The position numbers and the translations under genes were made by a program. 64,000 nt of DNA, from NCBI GenBank assembly GCA_958348245.1, contig CATVYJ010000004.1, positions 62,001-126,000 of the forward strand, written 5' to 3'. Source of the stretch: an uncultured Veillonellaceae bacterium. GTDB taxonomy: Bacteria > Bacillota > Negativicutes > Veillonellales > Dialisteraceae. Positions 35,112-44,257 of the stretch are shown one piece after another; position 1 is the first letter of the stretch, and each line of letters starts with the position of its first letter. A model generated the notes under the pieces. The model did no database searches and had not been told where the DNA came from. It saw only the letters and a program-made list of their open reading frames with translations.

Positions 35112-38100
35112 TCAGGCTTTGTTCACGCGTACGCGCTCGATGGTCGGACGCCCTTCGCTGTCCTGCGCGATGGTATCCACGCGGATCAGCTCCAGCTCCG
35201 GCTTGAACTCTTCCACCAGACGCTGGATGTCCTCGTTCATGCCGATGCCCTTCTGCATGGCGCGATAGACGATGGTGGCAAATTCGTAGCGCGTCATCTG
35301 CCGGTCGCCGCCGAACGTGCCGTCCGGATAGCCTTCCACGATGCCCCGTTCGCGCATCTGCTCGATGGTCTCATACGCCCAGTGGTTTTCCGGCACATCC
35401 GGGAAGGGCGTGGTCATCGCGTTCTGAATCTGGTCCTGCGAGCCCACGAGCCGATTCACCAGTTCGGTGAGCTGCGCCACATTGTGACGGAGGGTTTCGA
35501 TTTCCTTCGCCATGGCGACGCGGGAGGTGGACACGTGATTGCCCTGGCCAATCTTGAAGGACACGCCCGCATTCACCATATTCTCGCCGGTGCCGAAGCT
35601 GCCGCCCACGCTGAACATGGTGTCTTCGTTCGGACGGTAGAACGCGCCCACCGCCATGGCGTTCTCGCCGCCGTAGTTGCCGACGCCCGCCGCGAAGTCC
35701 CACTTGTCGTCCGGGTCGAAATCGAGCGGATGGAGCGCCGCCAGAGCCGCGGCGTTCGCGCCCACCTTATCGATGCGCCCGTCGAGCGTATCCACCCGGC
35801 TGTTCAGGCCGCTGATGGCGGAAGTATTGGCGTTGACCTGATCCGCCGTTGCGGCCAGATTCCTGTCGAGGCTGCTGATGGCATCCGTCGCGGTCTGTCC
35901 CTGTTCGACATAATGGGTGCTGGTGTAGTTCCTGTCGCCCACGTTGGACTGAATCGCCTGATGGAGCTGAGATTCCGTAGCGGCAAGGCTGGACCCATTG
36001 TAATTGTTATTCTCCGGGTTCCAGGTGGTATTCGTGAGGCCGCTCACCGTCCCGGAGCCATCCTTGTTGAGAGTCACGTTCCCCGCAGTGATGGTGCCTG
36101 TCGCTTCGATGTTGCCTTCCGTCCCGGTGACGGTCACATGGCTGCCGGTCGCATCGCCGACAGTGAAATCGTCTTTCAACGACACTTTATAATCTGTGCC
36201 GCCATTTTCATTTCCGTTCTCCGTGATGGACAAATCCAAGCCATTGCCCACAGATACCGATTCATGAGCTTCCTTGATAGCCGCATCCTGCTGTTCGTTC
36301 CAGATTTTCTGGTCGTCCAACTGCTGCTGCTGACTGTCAATCTGATTCTGCTGTCCCTGATTGATTGCTTCTACCTCATCCAGACGATTGTCTTGCTGTT
36401 CATTCCAGACTTTCTGGTCGTCCAACTGCTGCTGCTGACTGTCAATCTGATTCTGCTGTCCCTGATTGATTGCTTCTACCTCATCCAGACGATTGTCTTG
36501 CTGTTCATTCCAGACTTTCTGGTCGTCCAACTGCTGCTGCTGACTGTCAATCTGATTCTGCTGTCCCTGATTGATTGCTTCTACCTCATCCAGACGATTG
36601 TCTTGCTGTTCATTCCAGACTTTCTGGTCGTCCAACTGCTGCTGCTGACTGTCAATCTGATTCTGCTGTCCCTGATTGATTGCTTCTACCTCATCCAGAC
36701 GATTGTCTTGCTGTTCATTCCAGACTTTCTGGTCGTCCAACTGCTGCTGCTGACTGTCAATCTGATTCTGCTGTCCCTGATTGATTGCTTCTACCTCATC
36801 CAGACGATTGTCCTGCTCCGTGTTCTTGTCTTCCACTGCATCTAAGCGATCATCCTGCTGATGATCTTTGATGATGCCGCCGATGATGGCTCCGTCCTGC
36901 ATCGCATCGTGAATCATACCGCCTGCAATAGCTGCGTCCTGTACCTCATCTTTATGGATGCCCATTTCGATAGCCGCGTCCTGCGCTTCGTCTTTGTGAA
37001 TGCCCATTTCGATGGCTGCATCCTGCTGCGCATCCTTAATCATTCCGACGATAATAGCCCCATCCTGCATTGCATCGTGGAAATTGTTTGCCGCCATGTC
37101 GCCTTTCAGGTCATTAATTTCGCCCTGCTGGTTCCGATTCATCTGTTGCTCACGATCCATGTCGTCTTTCAGATTGGCGATATCCTTGCCCTGTTCTTTA
37201 TCGATTTCGTAATTGTGGCCGATTGCTCCCCACTGCGCATCATTTTCCTTCTCAAGGCCGTTGATCTGGCTCTGCTGCATGGCATTCTCTTTGTTCAGAT
37301 TGTTAATTTCGCCCTGCTGGCTCCAGTTTATCTGCTGCTCGCGATCCATGTCGTCTTTCAGATTGGCGATATCCTTGCCCTGTTCTTTATCGATTTCGTA
37401 ATTGTGGCCGATCGCTCCCCACTGCGCATCATTTTCCTTCTCCAAGCCGTTGATCTGGCTCTGCTGCATGGCATTCTCTTTGTTCAGATTGTTGATTTCA
37501 CCCTGCTGGCTCCAGTTCATCTGCTGCTCGCGATCCATGTCATCTTTCAGCGAATCAATATCAGCGCCCTGCTGCGTAACCGAAGTCTGGAGATCGTTGA
37601 TCTGATTGTTCTGTTTTTCGTCCCATTGCTTGCCCATTTCGATGGCTGCATCCTGCTGTTTATTCCAGTCTGCCATGCCATCCAGACGTCCATCCTGCGC
37701 TGTGTCGCGCAGATCATTGGCCGCCATGTCCTCCTTCAGACCAGAGACATCCTTTTGTAGTCCGGACACGTCCTCTTTCAGGCCGCCAATGTCTGCGTCC
37801 TGTTCATGGTCTTTCTTCGCACTATTCTCGAAAGCGCTTTCCAGATGAGACACATTATCTTTCAGATCTTTAAATTCTTTCTGTGTCACCTGTTCTTCCT
37901 GACCCGAGCCGGGTTTGTCTCCGCCCCCAAAAGGAGGCCGAGCCGCACTGACCTGTGCGCCGCTCAGGGGGAGCAGGATGCCGCCGGCGAGGAGGGCAGT
38001 GAGGACGGCCCGTTTCAGCGTGCAGCCGGACCGTTTTTGTTCACATCCGCACCCCCCCGTATGGCTGCTGCGAATGAATTCGGACCCCACCACGAAGCAG

Positions 38101-38141
38101 CCGCGGGCGGCGTTCCATACCACTTTGTAAATCTTATTCAT
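35112..38141 (-). CDS. Trimeric autotransporter adhesin (YadA-like) with C-terminal SLH domain
   Basis: 1009 aa surface protein. The N-terminus MNKIYKVVWNAARGCFVVGSEF is an extended signal peptide region of type V secretion, followed by the hydrophobic core AVLTALLAGGILLPLSG. A long coiled-coil stalk (about 95-640) is built from Gln/Asn/Asp-rich repeats, including two 63-residue units (NLKDDMDREQQ...) and five 35-residue units (NRLDEVEAINQGQQNQIDSQ...). A short head (VGDATGSHVTVTG) and YadA membrane anchor (DKWDFAAGVGNYGG) follow. The end is an SLH domain (FPDVPENHWAYETIEQMRERG) that should bind periplasmic peptidoglycan. ATG at 38141 has AAAGGAG. Confidence 0.92.
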   Translation of the reverse strand: MNKIYKVVWNAARGCFVVGSEFIRSSHTGGCGCEQKRSGCTLKRAVLTALLAGGILLPLSGAQVSAARPPFGGGDKPGSGQEEQVTQKEFKDLKDNVSHLESAFENSAKKDHEQDADIGGLKEDVSGLQKDVSGLKEDMAANDLRDTAQDGRLDGMADWNKQQDAAIEMGKQWDEKQNNQINDLQTSVTQQGADIDSLKDDMDREQQMNWSQQGEINNLNKENAMQQSQINGLEKENDAQWGAIGHNYEIDKEQGKDIANLKDDMDREQQINWSQQGEINNLNKENAMQQSQINGLEKENDAQWGAIGHNYEIDKEQGKDIANLKDDMDREQQMNRNQQGEINDLKGDMAANNFHDAMQDGAIIVGMIKDAQQDAAIEMGIHKDEAQDAAIEMGIHKDEVQDAAIAGGMIHDAMQDGAIIGGIIKDHQQDDRLDAVEDKNTEQDNRLDEVEAINQGQQNQIDSQQQQLDDQKVWNEQQDNRLDEVEAINQGQQNQIDSQQQQLDDQKVWNEQQDNRLDEVEAINQGQQNQIDSQQQQLDDQKVWNEQQDNRLDEVEAINQGQQNQIDSQQQQLDDQKVWNEQQDNRLDEVEAINQGQQNQIDSQQQQLDDQKIWNEQQDAAIKEAHESVSVGNGLDLSITENGNENGGTDYKVSLKDDFTVGDATGSHVTVTGTEGNIEATGTITAGNVTLNKDGSGTVSGLTNTTWNPENNNYNGSSLAATESQLHQAIQSNVGDRNYTSTHYVEQGQTATDAISSLDRNLAATADQVNANTSAISGLNSRVDTLDGRIDKVGANAAALAALHPLDFDPDDKWDFAAGVGNYGGENAMAVGAFYRPNEDTMFSVGGSFGTGENMVNAGVSFKIGQGNHVSTSRVAMAKEIETLRHNVAQLTELVNRLVGSQDQIQNAMTTPFPDVPENHWAYETIEQMRERGIVEGYPDGTFGGDRQMTRYEFATIVYRAMQKGIGMNEDIQRLVEEFKPELELIRVDTIAQDSEGRPTIERVRVNKA
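36301..36812 (-). repeat. Five near-identical 105-bp tandem repeats in the adhesin stalk
   Basis: Units begin at 36301, 36406, 36511, 36616 and 36721; the last is incomplete at its far end. They differ at very few bases and each encodes 35 residues (a whole number of coiled-coil periods). Such identity suggests recent expansion and copy-number variation between strains. Confidence 0.92.
37150..37545 (-). repeat. 189-bp tandem repeats in the adhesin stalk
   Basis: Two nearly identical 63-codon units (NLKDDMDREQQ ... HNYEIDKEQGKDIA) with a partial third at the low-coordinate side. Same gene as the 105-bp repeats but a separate repeat family. Confidence 0.82.
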
Positions 38142-38344
38142 CAGCGTTTCTCCTTTCTCTGCTGAACCAGCCGTATGCATCGCCGCTTCCCGGCCCGCGA
38201 AGGCCGGGATCCCGGCGTCTTTTCCTCTGGTTTTTGGAAAAGATCTGATGTATAAATTCTGAATATTTTTCTCTTTTTATTTCACAGCTGTAAAAGCAGG
38301 TATGCCGGAAACAGCAGTATATTTTTCTTGCATGGGTTTCCCCA

Positions 38345-38374
38345 AAAAGAAAGGCCTGCGGATATCCGCAGGCC
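38345..38374 (-). terminator. Second terminator downstream of the aminotransferase
   Basis: Perfect palindrome GGCCTGCGG-ATAT-CCGCAGGCC followed on the minus strand by TTTCTTTTT. Confidence 0.7.
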
Positions 38375-38414
38375 CTGTTTCGACGGGTGGCCGGGTTTCT
38401 TTCTGAAGGCATGC

Positions 38415-38445
38415 AAAAAAGCCTGTGCTTTCGCACAGGCTTTTG
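38415..38445 (-). terminator. Intrinsic terminator of the aminotransferase gene
   Basis: AAGCCTGTGC / GCACAGGCTT with TTTC loop; T run on the minus strand. Together with the palindrome at 38345 it forms a tandem terminator before the adhesin gene. Confidence 0.85.
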
Positions 38446-38454
38446 GAGATGGGA

Positions 38455-39714
38455 TTACTGTTTCGCGCCGGTCTTTGCCATGGCTTTCGCGATTTTCGCG
38501 GCGAGGCCGTGGATTTCTTTTTTGGAGACGGAGCATACCGCGAGGCGGATGCCTTTCTTGAGCGGCACGAGGAAGACGTTTTCTTCTTTTTCAAGGGTGT
38601 CGCACACCGCTTTCGCCCCTTCCATGGGGAGGGTGATGAAGAAGCCGGAGATGTAGGGCACGTATTTCACGCCCGCTTCGTCCGCTTCTTTCATGAAGAT
38701 GGCCGCCCGTTCCTGGATGAGCTGGAAGTATTTCGCCCGTTCCGCGTCCAGTTCTTTCACTTCTTCCGGATTGGCGCACACGGAGGCCATGGCTTTCATG
38801 GCGGCGCTGTTGGAGTTGGACCAGCAGGCGCGGCTGCTGTACTGGTTGATGTCCACAAATTCCTGCGCCACGTCTTCGTCGGAGGTGATGCAGATCATCG
38901 CGCCGATGCGCTGGCCGTAGAAGGTGAAGCCCTTGGACAGGGTGTAGGCCACGATGGTGAGGACGTTTTTCGGCAGGTTTTCAAATTTCTTGAAGAAGGT
39001 GCGGCACGCTTCTTTTTCGCCGCTGTAGTCGAGGTAGGCCACGTCGGCCACGAGGATGACGTTCTTGTCTTTGCCGTCCACGGCGTCCGCGCAGACCTGA
39101 GCCGCCGCGCCCCATTCGTCGTCGCTCATGCAGTAGCCCGTGGGGTTGTTGGCGATGCCGTTCAGGATGATGACCGTATTGTACTGTTTCGCCACGAGGT
39201 CTTCCACGGCTTCCTTGAAGCTGGCCAGATTGAAGTGGCCGTCGTCCGTGAGGAAGGAGAAGGTGCGCACTCTGCGGCCCGCGTCGAGCATGACGCTGTC
39301 GTAGGCGCCCCAGTGCCAGTCGGTGATGAGCACTTCGTCGCCGGGGGAGGAGTAGTTGTGCACCGCGTGATGGAGCGCGCCCGTGCCGCCCGAGGTGGAG
39401 AGCGCGCGGATATAGCCCGCCGGACGGGACTGGCAGAAGCACTGGTCGATGCAGTCTTCGAGGAAATCGGAATAGCCCTGAATGGGGGCGTACGCCACGA
39501 TTTCTTTCGGGGTGAGGCGGCGGTACGCGCGCTGCATTACGTCGAGCATGACGAGATTGCCCTCTTCGTCGAGGATGGAGCCCACCGTGCCGTTGATGAC
39601 TTTGTCCTTGCCGATCTTGTCCGCGAGGGCGTTGGCGCGGTTGTTCGCCGCGAAAATATTGTCTTCCGCACTCTTGCCTTTCGCCTGCATAGCGGCGACG
39701 CTGTATTTTGCCAT
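38455..39714 (-). CDS. Class I/II aminotransferase (aromatic/aspartate type)
   Basis: 419 aa PLP-dependent enzyme. The PLP lysine is Lys261 in YTLSKGFTFYGQRIG; GIANNPTGYCM carries the Asn-Pro binding the cofactor; STSGGTGALHHAV is the phosphate-binding region; GIRLAVCSVSKKEI near the end holds the substrate-binding Arg. The layout resembles TyrB/AspC-like enzymes found in anaerobes, probably acting on aromatic or dicarboxylic amino acids. Single gene, promoter at 39793-39821, tandem terminators after it. Confidence 0.9.
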   Translation of the reverse strand: MAKYSVAAMQAKGKSAEDNIFAANNRANALADKIGKDKVINGTVGSILDEEGNLVMLDVMQRAYRRLTPKEIVAYAPIQGYSDFLEDCIDQCFCQSRPAGYIRALSTSGGTGALHHAVHNYSSPGDEVLITDWHWGAYDSVMLDAGRRVRTFSFLTDDGHFNLASFKEAVEDLVAKQYNTVIILNGIANNPTGYCMSDDEWGAAAQVCADAVDGKDKNVILVADVAYLDYSGEKEACRTFFKKFENLPKNVLTIVAYTLSKGFTFYGQRIGAMICITSDEDVAQEFVDINQYSSRACWSNSNSAAMKAMASVCANPEEVKELDAERAKYFQLIQERAAIFMKEADEAGVKYVPYISGFFITLPMEGAKAVCDTLEKEENVFLVPLKKGIRLAVCSVSKKEIHGLAAKIAKAMAKTGAKQ

Positions 39715-39792
39715 GAATCCTGCCTCCTTGTAGGGGAACGCGGAGGGTCTGCCCGCGCGGGGTGCCTTCCTTTTACATACAGATATGCTTTT

Positions 39793-39821
39793 ATTTTACG
39801 AAAAATACGGGGGCGATGCAA
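39793..39821 (-). promoter_or_regulatory. Promoter of the aminotransferase gene
   Basis: On the minus strand TTGCAT (39816-39821), 17 bp, TAAAAT (39793-39798). It overlaps the end of the gene upstream. Confidence 0.65.
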
Positions 39822-39831
39822 GGATTTCCGC

Positions 39832-40791
39832 TCAATCCGAGAGGCGCTCCGCGATGTCCTGCGCGGCTTTGCGGAAGAACGCCGCCATGCCCCGCGAGGG
39901 CTGCACCGCCGCGCCCGCGGAGAGGATGAGGCCCCGGCCGCCGGTGGCGGAGACGGCGCGCCAGACGTCGCGCTCCACTTCGTTCCGGAGGCCGAATTCG
40001 AGGTGCCGCCGGGAGAGGCCGGTCATGCAGCATGCGCCCGTGAGGTCCCGCGCTTCCGCCAGCTCGGGCAGGGACTGGGCCGCGTCCCACGCGAAGATCT
40101 GCACGGGGTATTTCCGCAGCACCGGAAAAAGGCAGTTTGTCCAGCCCGCGGCGAGGACGTTGCACCAGCCGGAGGAAGCGGAGAGCACCGCCAGGTCGTA
40201 GGGCGCGCCGTACTCCCGGTAGGCGTTCTCGCCGACGAGCCCGTAGTCTGCGAGCGGCGCTTCGAAGAAGATGCCGTCCGCGCCGAGCTCGATCACGCGC
40301 TGCACGAGGGCGCAGGTGGTCTCGGTGACGGTCTCGAGGGCGGCTTTCACCATGGGGCCCGCGCCGCGCCGGATGTCTTCCGGCAGATGGAACGCGAGCC
40401 GGAAGATGGTGGCGAGCGGGCTCGTCACGCGGAAGAGCACGGGCAGGTCCGCGGGCTTTTCCGCCAGGATCTGCTTCAGGGCGTCCTGCTCGCGCGCGAG
40501 GGCCCCGGAGTTGACGGAGCTGCCGCCGATGCGCGCCCAGTCCGCCGGGTCGGTCACGTAGGCCACGCCGCCGATTTTCGTAAATCCCGGCGCGGTGTAG
40601 TCTTCCGCGTCGTAGCCCGCGGCGGGCGCGGTGATGAGGAGGTCATTGCCCCACTCCGCCGCAAAATCCAGCGCCGCCCGGGCGTGGTCCTCCGCGGTGC
40701 CGCCCCGCTCCCCGGACCGCCAGAAGGCGGAGGGAATGCGCTCGGGGCGCTCTCCCGCGATGGCCGCCTGAATGATGTCCTTCCTGTTCAT
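39832..40791 (-). CDS. Uroporphyrinogen decarboxylase (URO-D) superfamily protein
   Basis: 319 aa TIM-barrel protein of the HemE/MtaA superfamily. MNRKDIIQAAIAGERPERIP is the usual first helix; VLFRVTSPLATIFRLAF and ELGADGIFFEAPL are also typical. The HemE signature for tetrapyrrole binding is not evident, so corrinoid- or methyl-transfer chemistry is more likely than heme synthesis. It follows the gamma-glutamyltransferase gene by 21 bp and is probably cotranscribed; the functional link between them is unknown. Confidence 0.82.
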   Translation of the reverse strand: MNRKDIIQAAIAGERPERIPSAFWRSGERGGTAEDHARAALDFAAEWGNDLLITAPAAGYDAEDYTAPGFTKIGGVAYVTDPADWARIGGSSVNSGALAREQDALKQILAEKPADLPVLFRVTSPLATIFRLAFHLPEDIRRGAGPMVKAALETVTETTCALVQRVIELGADGIFFEAPLADYGLVGENAYREYGAPYDLAVLSASSGWCNVLAAGWTNCLFPVLRKYPVQIFAWDAAQSLPELAEARDLTGACCMTGLSRRHLEFGLRNEVERDVWRAVSATGGRGLILSAGAAVQPSRGMAAFFRKAAQDIAERLSD

Positions 40792-40812
40792 GCGATCTCC
40801 TCCCCGCCGTTT

Positions 40813-42432
40813 TTACCAGGCGGCCGCGACGCCGTCCGCTCTCGGTTCGGTGGCTCCGCAGAGCACGCCGTCTGCATTTCTCCAGATGATCTCTCCCCGG
40901 CCGAACTGGGACATGTCTTCCAGCACGCGGATGTCGTGGCCCATGGCCTGGAGCTGCTCCACCGCCTGGAGCGGCAGGCCCGGCTCCACGTCGAAGTGGA
41001 GGCCTCCCGTCCACTGCCACCGCGGCGCGTCCAGCGCTTCCTGGGGATTCATGTGGAAATCGATCACGTTGGTGACGACCTGCAGATGCCCCTGGGGCTG
41101 CATGAAGCCGCCCATCACGCCGAAGGGGCCCACGGCCCGGCCTTCTTTCGTGAGGAAGCCCGGAATGATGGTGTGGTACGTGCGCTTCCGGGGCGCGAGG
41201 CAGTTCACATGGTTTTCGTCGAGGCTGAAATTGTAGCCCCGGTTCTGGAAGGCGATGCCGTATCCCGGCACGACCACGCCGCTGCCGAAGTGGCAGTAGT
41301 TGCTCTGGATGTAGGAGACCATATTGCCCTCTTCGTCGGCGGCGCAGAGGTAGACCGTCCCGCCGCACCGCGGATCGCCGTAGTGCGGCGCGAGCGCCCG
41401 GTCCGTGATTTCCGCCCGGCGGCGCGCGCCGTACGCGTCGGAGAGAAGGTCCGCCACGGAGGCTTTCATGTACTTCGGGTCGGTCACATAGCGGTCGCCG
41501 TCGGCGAAGGCCATTTTCATGGCTTCCATCTGGCGGTGCAGCGTCTCCGCCGTATCGCGGGCTTTGAAGTCGAAGCCTTTCAGGATATTGAGCGCCATGA
41601 GGGGCACGATGCCGTGGCCGTTCGGCGGGAGCTCCCACACGTCGTAGCCGCGGTAATTCACGGAGACGGGCGTCACCCATTCGGGCTGCCATTCCGCGTA
41701 GTCTTCCTTCCGCACATAGCCGCCGGTCTCGCGGGAGAAAGCGTCGATGGCGTCGGCGATGCGGCCCCGGTAGAAGCTCTCGCACTCCGTGTCGCGGAGC
41801 TCCTCGAGGGTCTTCGCGTGGTCGGGGAGTTTCATGATCTCTCCCGCGCGGGGCGGGCGGCCGTCTTTCAGGAAGGTCTGGAACCATCCCGCGAGCGCCG
41901 GTTCGTCTTTCAGGCGGATGAGCTCCTTATATTCCTTCATCCATTCGCACGCCACGAAGGACGACACGGCGTACCCATGGCGGGCGTAGTGGATGGCCGG
42001 CTCGAAGAGCTCGCCGAAGGGCAGCTTCCCGAAGCGCTTCGACAGGGAAATCCACGCGGACGGCGCTCCGGAGACGGTCACGGGGATCCAGCCGCGCTTG
42101 GGCATCTCCGTGTATCCTTTCGCCCGGACCGCTTCGGCGGTGATGCCTTTCGGCGCCCAGCCGCTCGCGTTGAGACCGTACATGTGGTCTTTCATCCACA
42201 CGATGGCGAAGGCGTCGCTCCCGATGCCGTTCGACACGGGCTCCACCACGGTGAGGGTGATCGCCGTGGCGATGGCCGCGTCCACCGCGTTGCCCCCCTT
42301 CTTGAGCATGTCCAGCCCGGCCTGCGCGGCCAGCTGCGACGCGGTGCACACCATGCCCCGCGTGCCGTACACCACGCTCCGCCGGGACGGATACCGGTAA
42401 TGCTGTTCGTCTACATGAAAATGCAGTTCCAT
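40813..42432 (-). CDS. Gamma-glutamyltransferase family protein
   Basis: 539 aa Ntn-hydrolase precursor. The autoprocessing site is before Thr359 in CGGTVYLCAADEEGNM. Upstream are GLDMLKKGGNAVDAAIATAI and VEPVSNGIGSDAFAIVW; downstream PFGVMGGFMQPQGHLQVV. No signal peptide is present, and the overall form is that of the cytoplasmic YwrD/oxamate-amidohydrolase branch rather than classic periplasmic GGT. Possible roles are gamma-glutamyl peptide or amide hydrolysis. First gene of a two-gene unit with the URO-D protein. Confidence 0.9.
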   Translation of the reverse strand: MELHFHVDEQHYRYPSRRSVVYGTRGMVCTASQLAAQAGLDMLKKGGNAVDAAIATAITLTVVEPVSNGIGSDAFAIVWMKDHMYGLNASGWAPKGITAEAVRAKGYTEMPKRGWIPVTVSGAPSAWISLSKRFGKLPFGELFEPAIHYARHGYAVSSFVACEWMKEYKELIRLKDEPALAGWFQTFLKDGRPPRAGEIMKLPDHAKTLEELRDTECESFYRGRIADAIDAFSRETGGYVRKEDYAEWQPEWVTPVSVNYRGYDVWELPPNGHGIVPLMALNILKGFDFKARDTAETLHRQMEAMKMAFADGDRYVTDPKYMKASVADLLSDAYGARRRAEITDRALAPHYGDPRCGGTVYLCAADEEGNMVSYIQSNYCHFGSGVVVPGYGIAFQNRGYNFSLDENHVNCLAPRKRTYHTIIPGFLTKEGRAVGPFGVMGGFMQPQGHLQVVTNVIDFHMNPQEALDAPRWQWTGGLHFDVEPGLPLQAVEQLQAMGHDIRVLEDMSQFGRGEIIWRNADGVLCGATEPRADGVAAAW

Positions 42433-42512
42433 ACGTATTCCCCCTGTCGCCGGCGCGTCTCTCTCCGCGCCGCCAATGGACGGCCCCGGGCCGTCCCTGT
42501 TTTTCCTTTCCT

Positions 42513-42521
42513 ATTATAGCA
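42513..42521 (-). promoter_or_regulatory. Extended -10 promoter of the gamma-glutamyltransferase gene
   Basis: On the minus strand TGCTATAAT, a consensus extended -10; no good -35 at 17 bp. Confidence 0.5.
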
Positions 42522-42570
42522 AATTCCGGAAGAAGGATTCACAAAACGCATAAATTTCCCTTCCGGATTC

Positions 42571-42599
42571 TTGCCAGAAAAAAATCCCTGTGATACAAT
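42571..42599 (+). promoter_or_regulatory. Promoter of the leuCDB operon leader
   Basis: TTGCCA (42571-42576), 17 bp, TACAAT (42594-42599). Transcription would start near 42606, at the beginning of the T-box. Confidence 0.75.
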
Positions 42600-42605
42600 A
42601 TGGGG

Positions 42606-42948
42606 CATCACAGAAAAATGCGTGGAAGAGAAACAGTAGCTTCCGAATCTTTTTCAGAGAGCCGCGGGCCGGTGCGACGCGGTAAAGGAGCGGCAGTGAA
42701 CTCGTCTCGGAGCAGCCCGTTGAAATCCCAGTAGACGGCGCCGGCAGCCCCCGTTAGAACGGCAGGTCTATGACCGCAGAGTGCATGCTCCGGCATGAAA
42801 TAGAGTGGTAACGCGAACGCTTTCGTCTCTTGGACGGGGGCTTTTTTATTTCCCTTTCTCTGCGCAGACCGGAGAGCGCCCGGCGCGTCCGGGAATCAGA
42901 GTGGTACCGCGGGTCTCCCGTCTCTTACGAGATGAGAGGCTCTTTTTT
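42606..42948 (+). promoter_or_regulatory. Leu (CTC) T-box leader with two antiterminator/terminator modules
   Basis: One stem I: AGTA (about 42637), distal AGAGAGCCGCGGGCCGGTGCGA, then GTGAA followed by the specifier CTC (42701-42703) and a GAGA/TCTC closing helix. CCAGTAG marks stem II. A first T-box AGAGTGGTAACGCG (42802-42815) with terminator GCTTTCGTC / GACGGGGGC and T run (42819-42848) is followed about 50 nt later by a second T-box AGAGTGGTACCGCG (42898-42911) with its own terminator (42913-42948). No second stem I lies between them. TGGT matches the A discriminator of tRNA-Leu. Confidence 0.88.
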
Positions 42949-42996
42949 ATTTCAATCATCCGCGCCCTGCGCAGGAGATAAAAGGAGGAAACATTC

Positions 42997-44256
42997 ATGG
43001 GAATGACAATGACGCAGAAAATTATGGCGGCCCATGCGGGAAAAGACACGGTCAAACCCGGCGATCTGATCTACTGCAAGCTGGACCTGGTGATGGCGAA
43101 CGACATCACCGCCCCGCCGTCCATCAAGGAATTTGACAAGATCGGCTGCCCCGTCTTCGACCGGGAGAAAATCGCCCTCGTGCCGGATCACTTCACGCCG
43201 AACAAGGACATCAAGTCCGCGGGTCTGGCAAAGATCGTCCGGGATTTCGCGAAGAAGCACGACATCAAGAATTATTTCGAAGTGGGCCGCGCGGGCATCG
43301 AGCACGTCATCCTGCCGGAGAAAGGGCTCGCCGCGCCGGGCATGATGATCATCGGCGCGGACTCCCACACGTGCACGTACGGCGCGGTGGGCGCCTTCTG
43401 CACGGGCGTAGGCTCCACGGATCTCGGCGTGGCCATGGCCACGGGCGAAGCGTGGTTCAAGGTGCCGGAAGCCATCAAGGTGGTGCTCACCGGCGCGAAG
43501 CCCGAAGACGTCACCGGCAAGGACGTGATCCTCACCCTCATCGGCATGATCGGCGTGTCGGGCGCGCTCTACCAGTCTCTCGAATTCACCGGCCCGGGCG
43601 TGGCGACGCTCTCCATGGCGGACCGCTTCTCCATCGCCAATATGGCCATCGAAGCGGGCGCGAAGAACGGCATTTTCCCCGTGGACGAGCGGACCCGCGC
43701 CTACGAAGAAGGGCGCGTCTCCCATCCGTACACGGCGTACGACGCCGACCCCGATGCGGAATACGCCCGCACGGTGGAAATCAACCTGTCCGAACTCTCC
43801 CCGGTGGTGGCCTTCCCGCACCTGCCGGAAAACGTGAAGGTGGTGGGCACTTTCGGCGACGTCAAGATCGATCAGGTGGTGCTCGGCTCCTGCACGAACG
43901 GCCGCCTGGAAGATCTGGCCATCGCGGCGCATATCTTTGAAGGGCATCAGGTCCACCCGGACGTGCGGTGCATCGTCATCCCCGGCAGCCGCCAGGTCTA
44001 CCGCGACGCCATGAAGGCGGGCTACATCGACACCTTCATCGAAGCGGGCTGCGCGGTCTCCACGCCCACCTGCGGCCCCTGCCTCGGCGGGTACATGGGC
44101 ATCCTCACCGCCGGCGAACGGTGCGTCTCCACGACGAACCGCAATTTCCGCGGCCGCATGGGCCACGTGGACAGCGAAGTCTACCTCGCCGGCCCGCAGA
44201 CAGCGGCGGCCAGCGCGATTCTCGGCAGAATTGCCGCACCGAAGGAGGTCCGTTAA
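42997..44256 (+). CDS. leuC: 3-isopropylmalate dehydratase large subunit
   Basis: Isomerises 2- to 3-isopropylmalate in leucine synthesis with LeuD. 419 aa, the shorter LeuC2/HacA-like type. The [4Fe-4S] ligands are Cys in LGSCTNGR and the pair in PTCGPCLGGY; substrate motifs include GADSHTCTYGA and NRNFRGRMGH. AAAGGAGG precedes the ATG. First gene of leuCDB, under the double-terminator Leu T-box. leuA is not in the window. Confidence 0.96.
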   Translation: MGMTMTQKIMAAHAGKDTVKPGDLIYCKLDLVMANDITAPPSIKEFDKIGCPVFDREKIALVPDHFTPNKDIKSAGLAKIVRDFAKKHDIKNYFEVGRAGIEHVILPEKGLAAPGMMIIGADSHTCTYGAVGAFCTGVGSTDLGVAMATGEAWFKVPEAIKVVLTGAKPEDVTGKDVILTLIGMIGVSGALYQSLEFTGPGVATLSMADRFSIANMAIEAGAKNGIFPVDERTRAYEEGRVSHPYTAYDADPDAEYARTVEINLSELSPVVAFPHLPENVKVVGTFGDVKIDQVVLGSCTNGRLEDLAIAAHIFEGHQVHPDVRCIVIPGSRQVYRDAMKAGYIDTFIEAGCAVSTPTCGPCLGGYMGILTAGERCVSTTNRNFRGRMGHVDSEVYLAGPQTAAASAILGRIAAPKEVR

Positions 44257-44257
44257 T

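Noticed and set aside
36301..36812. Regular 105-bp repeats considered as a CRISPR-like array
   Set aside because: Repeats are contiguous without variable spacers, in frame, and encode a coiled coil.
38425..42519. 1364-codon plus-strand frame across three minus-strand genes
   Set aside because: It spans three well-supported genes and intergenic gaps; no ribosome site or domain.
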